Of a stretch of DNA of 9,867 nucleotides, positions 6,189 through 9,867 are shown one piece after another. Location of the stretch: the NCBI GenBank assembly GCA_964444385.1, contig CAYUHD010000053.1:1-9867 (forward strand), given 5' to 3'. This stretch comes from D2472 sp964444385. Its GTDB lineage: Bacteria > Pseudomonadota > Gammaproteobacteria > Magnimaribacterales > D2472. A program made the position numbers and the translations under genes. The notes under the pieces are model-generated. The model was not told where the DNA came from. It made no database searches and saw only the letters and a list, made by a program, of their open reading frames with translations. Each line of letters starts with the position of its first letter. Positions within the stretch are counted from its first letter, which is position 1.

Positions 6189-7382
6189 TTAGAAATTGCA
6201 AAGTAGGCGCTGAGGACTGCGGAATATTGTACCGCAGGGTTTTGAGCCTTCGGGGTCGATTAATCGCAAATTGGGTAACTTTTCTATTAATAAATCGAGA
6301 GTTACACTTAGCTCTTTTCTAGCTAGATGCATTCCCGGACACATCCTTGGCCCGGGCCCAAAAGTCATCATGTCTTCGACGTTGCGACCTATCTGATAGT
6401 CGTGGGGATCATCAAACACCGAAGCATCATGATTGGCAGCACAAATACCAAATAGTACAAAGTTATTGGGTTCGATTGTTACTCCACCAAAGTCGATGGC
6501 CTCTTCAGAGCGAGACATACGCGGTAATATTGAGACTGCAGGTTCCCAGCGAAGGGTTTCTTCTATGGAGAGTGACCTGAGTTCAGGATTGTTCTTTACA
6601 CGTTGCCAGTTGTCATTGTTTACCAGAAGTGCATAAAGAATATTGCCAAGAGAATCGTGGGTGGTTGAGGAGCCAGCGGTAAACATAATACCAACATGAG
6701 ATTTAACCTGTTCATCAGTCATTTGAATGCCATCCAGTTCATGGTGAATCAGTTGGCTGATGACATCTTCTTTTGGATGCTTCCTGCGATCGGCTATCAC
6801 TGGATCGAGGTAGTTCCACAACTCATCGCGACAGGTCATCGCTTTTTCTGGGTTAGAACGAAAGCGCAAAATGGCCATGACCCAACGATGGAACTGTTCC
6901 TCCTCCTCCTTGGGAATTCCCAATAGGCGAGCGATGACGACAAAGGGGTAGCGTTCGGTGAAGACAGAAATAAGATCAGCCTCACCTTGGTCAATAAAGC
7001 TGTCAATTAGTTCATTAGCCACGCTTGCTAGCATGTCACTGTCCATCTGTTCCACCGAGCGAGGTCTGAACGTAGGAGTTGCTAGTTTGCGAAATATGCG
7101 GTGTCTATCTCCGGCCATGGACTGAAATGTTTCGCCAATAACAGGTTCAATGCCAATTTTGTAGGGTGTATGAGGTGGGAAAATATTATTGTCCCTAAAG
7201 CCCGCTGCTACATGGGCATGATCGGTGATTAGCCTAACTCTCTCTCCTAAAAAGGTAACCGGTACTACCGGTGCCTGTGCACGAAGATCATCCATTAATT
7301 GGTGTAGTTCTATTCCAGGCAGCTGCCAGGTATCAAAATCTACAGACAAGGTTTCCGTAGTAAGTTTGCTGGTTGATGACAC
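6186..7382. other. GC-rich compositional island coextensive with one P450 gene
   Basis: Hand counts of 60-base lines: 32/60 G+C at 6301-6360, 32/60 at 6781-6840 and 28/60 at 7081-7140, against 15/60 at 5701-5760, 13/60 at 6121-6180 and 16/60 at 7801-7860. Both edges coincide with the gene ends within tens of bases. No transposase, direct repeat or tRNA is visible at the edges. Confidence 0.8.
6189..7382 (-). CDS. Cytochrome P450, GC-rich and probably horizontally acquired
   Basis: A soluble bacterial P450, 397 residues from the chosen start. K-helix ExxR is ETLR (275-278); the haem-binding loop is FGPGPRMCPG with Cys348 as iron ligand; the I-helix reads AGSSTT (236-241). In the I-helix the acid that normally precedes the oxygen-activating Thr (AGxDT or AGxET) is Ser239, which may alter proton delivery. 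The open frame extends to a GTG at 7430, but those 16 codons lie within the upstream P450 gene; GTG at 7382, 4 nt past that gene's stop, gives a normal P450 N-terminus (SSTSKLTTETLSVDFDTW). The body is about 47-53% GC in sampled lines against about 25-30% in both flanks. It needs external ferredoxin and reductase, not seen here. The substrate is unknown; the setting suggests a steroid-like side chain or ring. Confidence 0.93.
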   Translation of the reverse strand: MSSTSKLTTETLSVDFDTWQLPGIELHQLMDDLRAQAPVVPVTFLGERVRLITDHAHVAAGFRDNNIFPPHTPYKIGIEPVIGETFQSMAGDRHRIFRKLATPTFRPRSVEQMDSDMLASVANELIDSFIDQGEADLISVFTERYPFVVIARLLGIPKEEEEQFHRWVMAILRFRSNPEKAMTCRDELWNYLDPVIADRRKHPKEDVISQLIHHELDGIQMTDEQVKSHVGIMFTAGSSTTHDSLGNILYALLVNNDNWQRVKNNPELRSLSIEETLRWEPAVSILPRMSRSEEAIDFGGVTIEPNNFVLFGICAANHDASVFDDPHDYQIGRNVEDMMTFGPGPRMCPGMHLARKELSVTLDLLIEKLPNLRLIDPEGSKPCGTIFRSPQRLLCNF

Positions 7383-7386
7383 TATT

Positions 7387-8580
7387 TCAAAATTTAATCG
7401 GCATATTTCTATAACCCTGCAAAAATTCACCGAATGTTCTTACCATTTCATCGTGTTGAAGTGAGTATTCAGGAATAGCATTAAAAATTTCTTCTAAAAT
7501 AACTCTACCTTCTAATCTTGCTAAATGTTGGCCTAAACATTTATGTGGGCCATGCCCGAAGCTAATAGTTCGCTTTGGAGTTGGTCTGGTAATATTAAAT
7601 TGATCTGGATTATCAAATTCTCTCTCATCTCTTCCAGCCGATTGATACAAATAAATTACAGAGTCACCTTTTTTCATCTTTTTACCATGTAATTCCATAT
7701 CTTTATTTAGTTTTCTACCCAAAATATTAGTTGGATGATCAAATCTAACTGTCTCTTCAAAAGCTGCAGGTATTAATGAGAGATTATTTTTTAAAATCTG
7801 TTGTTGATCTGGATTTTGATCTAAATAATAAAATAAATTTGCAATCGTATAAGGAACCGTATCGGCACCAGTAATTATCAACATACTTGTGTTACCCATA
7901 ATTTGCTCATCTGACATCCACAAGCCATCTCTTACTTGTTTTGTTATCCATGTATTTATGTGTGTAGGAGAAGGAGGTGTGTCTTTCCTCCATTCTGAAG
8001 CCAATTGAAGCATAAGTCCCATACATTGACCAAAAGCTTCTTGACCTCTTGGAGTTACACCCATTACATCTGGATCTCTTTCATAAAATATATCTATAAG
8101 TTCACGTGCTTTTAGAGCAACCTCTCTATCCAAACCAATCATGTCAGTAATAGTAAACAAAGAAACCTTTCTAGCTATTTCATGAACATCAATCTTGCCT
8201 TTTTTTAAGGATGGCTTAAGTTCATCAATAGTTAGTTGACGAATTTTTTCTTCTAATTCTGAAATAGAAGATTGTGTGTATCTATCAGAAATTGTATTTC
8301 TGTAATCCCTATGATCTGTACCATCATTTGTTGGAATTGAAATATGTCCAGGACCCGAATCATCACCTAGTAATAATGGAGGCGGAGATGTTCCTTCAAT
8401 AGATGTGTAATCTTTATAAGACCCTAGATGGGCATTCCATATATCTTCAAATCTGCTTAATGCCCATGCACCTCCAAAATCTTCCATACAATGAACTGGA
8501 TCATTGTCCCTAAGATCTTTATATATAGACCAAGAATTATCCCAAAAGTCTTTAGAATATGGATTGTAATTAATTTTCAT
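7387..8580 (-). CDS. Cytochrome P450
   Basis: A 397-residue soluble bacterial P450. The C-helix segment is DGTDHRDYR (about 86-94), the I-helix TGADTV (237-242, with the Asp240-Thr241 acid/alcohol pair arranged as in P450cam), the K-helix EETVR (ExxR at 276-279) and the haem loop FGHGPHKCLG with Cys348. All key elements are present, so it should be active with outside ferredoxin and reductase partners. It shares the AT-rich composition of the surrounding genes, unlike the next P450 downstream. It follows the DUF35 and Ltp2-like genes after 34 bp and has its own strong ribosome site, so it belongs to the same leftward operon. Hydroxylation or terminal oxidation of a sterol-like side chain (CYP125/CYP142-type role) is plausible from context, but the subfamily cannot be assigned from the sequence alone. 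Confidence 0.95.
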   Translation of the reverse strand: MKINYNPYSKDFWDNSWSIYKDLRDNDPVHCMEDFGGAWALSRFEDIWNAHLGSYKDYTSIEGTSPPPLLLGDDSGPGHISIPTNDGTDHRDYRNTISDRYTQSSISELEEKIRQLTIDELKPSLKKGKIDVHEIARKVSLFTITDMIGLDREVALKARELIDIFYERDPDVMGVTPRGQEAFGQCMGLMLQLASEWRKDTPPSPTHINTWITKQVRDGLWMSDEQIMGNTSMLIITGADTVPYTIANLFYYLDQNPDQQQILKNNLSLIPAAFEETVRFDHPTNILGRKLNKDMELHGKKMKKGDSVIYLYQSAGRDEREFDNPDQFNITRPTPKRTISFGHGPHKCLGQHLARLEGRVILEEIFNAIPEYSLQHDEMVRTFGEFLQGYRNMPIKF

Positions 8581-8587
8581 ATCATCT

Positions 8588-8594
8588 CTCCCCT
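8588..8594 (-). promoter_or_regulatory. Strong Shine-Dalgarno site of the P450 at 7387-8580
   Basis: AGGGGAG on the minus strand, 7 nt before the ATG at 8580, in the 34-bp gap after the DUF35 gene. It confirms the start and matches in sequence and spacing the site before the extradiol dioxygenase at 397. Confidence 0.7.
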
Positions 8595-8614
8595 TTGATG
8601 TTAATAAATATTAA

Positions 8615-9028
8615 TTATTTTTTTACCCAATAAGGTAAAGATATTTCATTATTAATTTGTTTAAAATCAATTGTTAATGTATCACCTATCTTAATTGAAT
8701 CTATGTTTGAATTTGTTTGAATTTGGCCAATAATTCTTATATTTTCATATTCTACAAGCTCAACTAAACCAACTACATAAGGAGATTGCTTATCAAATAC
8801 AGGCAGTAATGGAGGTCTTGGTATTACAAAAGACCATAACTCAGCATCTCCTGAAACCTCTTTCCAATCATGAGAGATAGATTGGCAGATAGGACACATA
8901 TGTCGAGGTGGAAATCGAGGCTCATTGCAATCACCACAGTGCTGAATGGTTAATTTATGTTTGGAACAATTTTCCCAATAAACTTTATCAAAATCTTCAA
9001 TGCCAGGAATCGGTATAGTTTCAATCAT
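8615..9028 (-). CDS. DUF35 Zn-ribbon/OB-fold protein, likely partner of the Ltp2-like aldolase
   Basis: A 137-residue protein of the DUF35 (ChsH2 C-domain) type. After a short helix (YWENCSKHKL) comes a rubredoxin-like zinc ribbon with Cys31-x2-Cys34 (HCGDC) and Cys45-x2-Cys48 (MCPIC), then WSFVIPRPPLLPVF and YVVGLVELVE, which begin the OB-fold. Such proteins bind thiolase-fold partners; in M. tuberculosis and Thermomonospora curvata the DUF35 part of ChsH2 is required for Ltp2 to act as a retro-aldolase. Here the domain is a free-standing gene whose ATG directly abuts the TAA of the Ltp2-like gene; its ribosome site (AAAGGTG) lies within the last codons of that gene, so the two are translationally coupled and probably form one complex. 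All four zinc Cys are present. Confidence 0.9.
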   Translation of the reverse strand: MIETIPIPGIEDFDKVYWENCSKHKLTIQHCGDCNEPRFPPRHMCPICQSISHDWKEVSGDAELWSFVIPRPPLLPVFDKQSPYVVGLVELVEYENIRIIGQIQTNSNIDSIKIGDTLTIDFKQINNEISLPYWVKK

Positions 9029-9867
9029 TTATTCACCTTTTAACAATATAGCAGCGTTAGGTGTTGCATCACAGGTTGTAATAAGTGCTAATTTTGCATT
9101 ATTTACCTGTGAGGTTGCTGAGCCACGTATTTGTCTAACTGCTTCTGAAACCAAATTCATTCCGTGTAAATAGACCTCAGAAAGACTGCCTCCAGATGTA
9201 TTAACCGGAAGTTCACCATCAATATTAATCAGCCCATCATTAATTAATTTTAAAGCCTCTCCTTTTGAACAAAAATTATAAGCCTCAAGAGAAAATGGAA
9301 TCATTGGTGAAAATGCATCATATATTTGTGCAACATCAATTTCCTTGGGTGAATAATCAGATAGATTCCATAAATTTGAAGCTGTTACATAAGAAGAACT
9401 TTCGAGAGGATCACCACCATGATAATGAGTCATCAATTGGTGTTCTTTGTTCATTCCTTGTGAATATGCATGAATAATTGCTGGCTTGTTTTGTAATTTT
9501 TTTGCTATATCCAAATTAGTAATAACAATTGCAATAGCGCCATCACTTTCTAAACAATTGTCAAATAAGCATAAGGGATCAGAGATCATTCTTGCTTCCA
9601 TATAATCCTCTAAACTTAAGGATTTATGTTGCATAAGTGCTTCATGGTTTGCATTAGCATATTTTCTTAAAGAGATAGCAACAGCTCCGAGGCTCTCTCT
9701 GGAATAATCATACTGATGCATATAACGACGAATAAGCATGGAAGACTCATCAACAGGTCTCACTAAACCCGATGGTCTAGACCATTTCCAATGATCAAAA
9801 ATTTTTTCATTTGTATGAGACCACATCCTAGAGCTTGGATCTCCCCTTTTGCGTGATCTCCATACAA
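9029..9867 (-). CDS. Thiolase-fold Ltp2/SCPx-like protein, probable side-chain retro-aldolase; 5' end beyond window
   Basis: The frame is open to the right edge: 13 further residues (VWRSRKRGDPSSR) precede the Met at 9826, so that Met is internal. About 279 codons are visible; the family is near 390 residues, so the N-terminal part with the thiolase nucleophile Cys is missing. Family signs are IYDAFSPM, FCSKGEA, VNTSGGSLSE, YLHGMN and VRQIRG. Compared with human SCPx thiolase, the active-site His of HDCF is Tyr (codon 9322-9320) and the His of GHP is Tyr (codon 9172-9170), and these Tyr are exactly 50 residues apart. Two catalytic tyrosines replacing the thiolase His are, as I recall, the hallmark of the aldolase Ltp2 (Tyr294 and Tyr344, also 50 apart). 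It would cleave a beta-hydroxyacyl-CoA side chain into a ketone and a short acyl-CoA. It is coupled to the DUF35 gene that follows. Confidence 0.9.
   Translation of the reverse strand, partial: VWRSRKRGDPSSRMWSHTNEKIFDHWKWSRPSGLVRPVDESSMLIRRYMHQYDYSRESLGAVAISLRKYANANHEALMQHKSLSLEDYMEARMISDPLCLFDNCLESDGAIAIVITNLDIAKKLQNKPAIIHAYSQGMNKEHQLMTHYHGGDPLESSSYVTASNLWNLSDYSPKEIDVAQIYDAFSPMIPFSLEAYNFCSKGEALKLINDGLINIDGELPVNTSGGSLSEVYLHGMNLVSEAVRQIRGSATSQVNNAKLALITTCDATPNAAILLKGE

Noticed and set aside
6347..6926. Open frames on the plus strand within the GC-rich P450 (6347-6580, 6433-6636, 6696-6926) and 7225-7464
   Set aside because: They are antisense shadows of clear P450 motifs and their translations show no domain or start signals.
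7383..7430. Upstream extension of the GC-rich P450 to GTG at 7430
   Set aside because: These 16 codons overlap the end of the preceding P450 in another frame and have its AT-rich composition; the encoded residues are not P450-like. GTG at 7382 fits better.
6189..8580. The two tandem P450s as a recent duplication
   Set aside because: Their I-helix, C-helix and haem-loop sequences differ widely and their base compositions are unlike, so separate origins are more likely.
9265..9477. Plus-strand open frame within the Ltp2-like gene
   Set aside because: Antisense to a conserved thiolase-fold region that includes a catalytic Tyr; no family resemblance.
9843..9856. AGGGGAG-like sequence ahead of the ATG at 9826, suggesting a gene start there
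   Set aside because: The reading frame continues open through it to the window edge, the spacing is too long, and about 110-120 N-terminal residues of the thiolase fold would be missing.

Overview
This window looks like a piece of a catabolic gene cluster from an AT-rich bacterium with small intergenic gaps. Most of it is roughly 25-35% GC by hand counts of sample lines, and coding density is very high. The composition and the mix of cytochrome P450s, acyl-CoA dehydrogenases, crotonases and an SnoaL-like protein would fit a streamlined marine proteobacterium (SAR86-like is one possibility). That placement is inference; the window holds no phylogenetic marker.

Layout. (1) Positions 1-3056, minus strand, read right to left: a short acyl-CoA dehydrogenase subunit, two crotonase-fold proteins, then the N-terminal third or more of a BphC/HsaC-like extradiol dioxygenase that runs off the left edge. 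(2) Positions 3131-6095, plus strand, divergent from block 1 across a 74-bp spacer: SnoaL-like protein, long acyl-CoA dehydrogenase subunit, two single-hotdog MaoC-like proteins (overlapping genes), EthD-domain protein. (3) Positions 6189-9867, minus strand, read right to left: a thiolase-fold Ltp2-like protein (N-terminus beyond the right edge), a DUF35 Zn-ribbon/OB-fold protein, a cytochrome P450, and a second cytochrome P450 of clearly different base composition.

How the parts fit. Three pairs of genes look like the two halves of heteromeric enzymes known from actinobacterial steroid side-chain breakdown: a ChsE-type acyl-CoA dehydrogenase (one subunit with the catalytic Glu, the other with the FAD-binding Arg region), a ChsH1/ChsH2-type enoyl-CoA hydratase (one half with the Asp/His pair, the other without His), and an Ltp2-DUF35 retro-aldolase (both thiolase active-site His positions visible here are Tyr). 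Dehydrogenation, hydration and retro-aldol cleavage would in that order remove a short alpha-branched acyl-CoA side chain from a ring. The P450s could supply the oxidation that starts side-chain attack, and the extradiol dioxygenase could open a catecholic ring. A steroid or related polycyclic isoprenoid is therefore the best substrate guess, but the window itself does not name the substrate.

The most unusual points are the complementary residue losses in the split enzymes, two crotonases lacking the canonical Glu pair (one has His at both positions), and a roughly 50% GC P450 gene placed exactly at the end of a roughly 30% GC operon, which looks like recent horizontal acquisition. No RNA gene, CRISPR array, insertion sequence or stretch of more than 300 bases without a gene was found.
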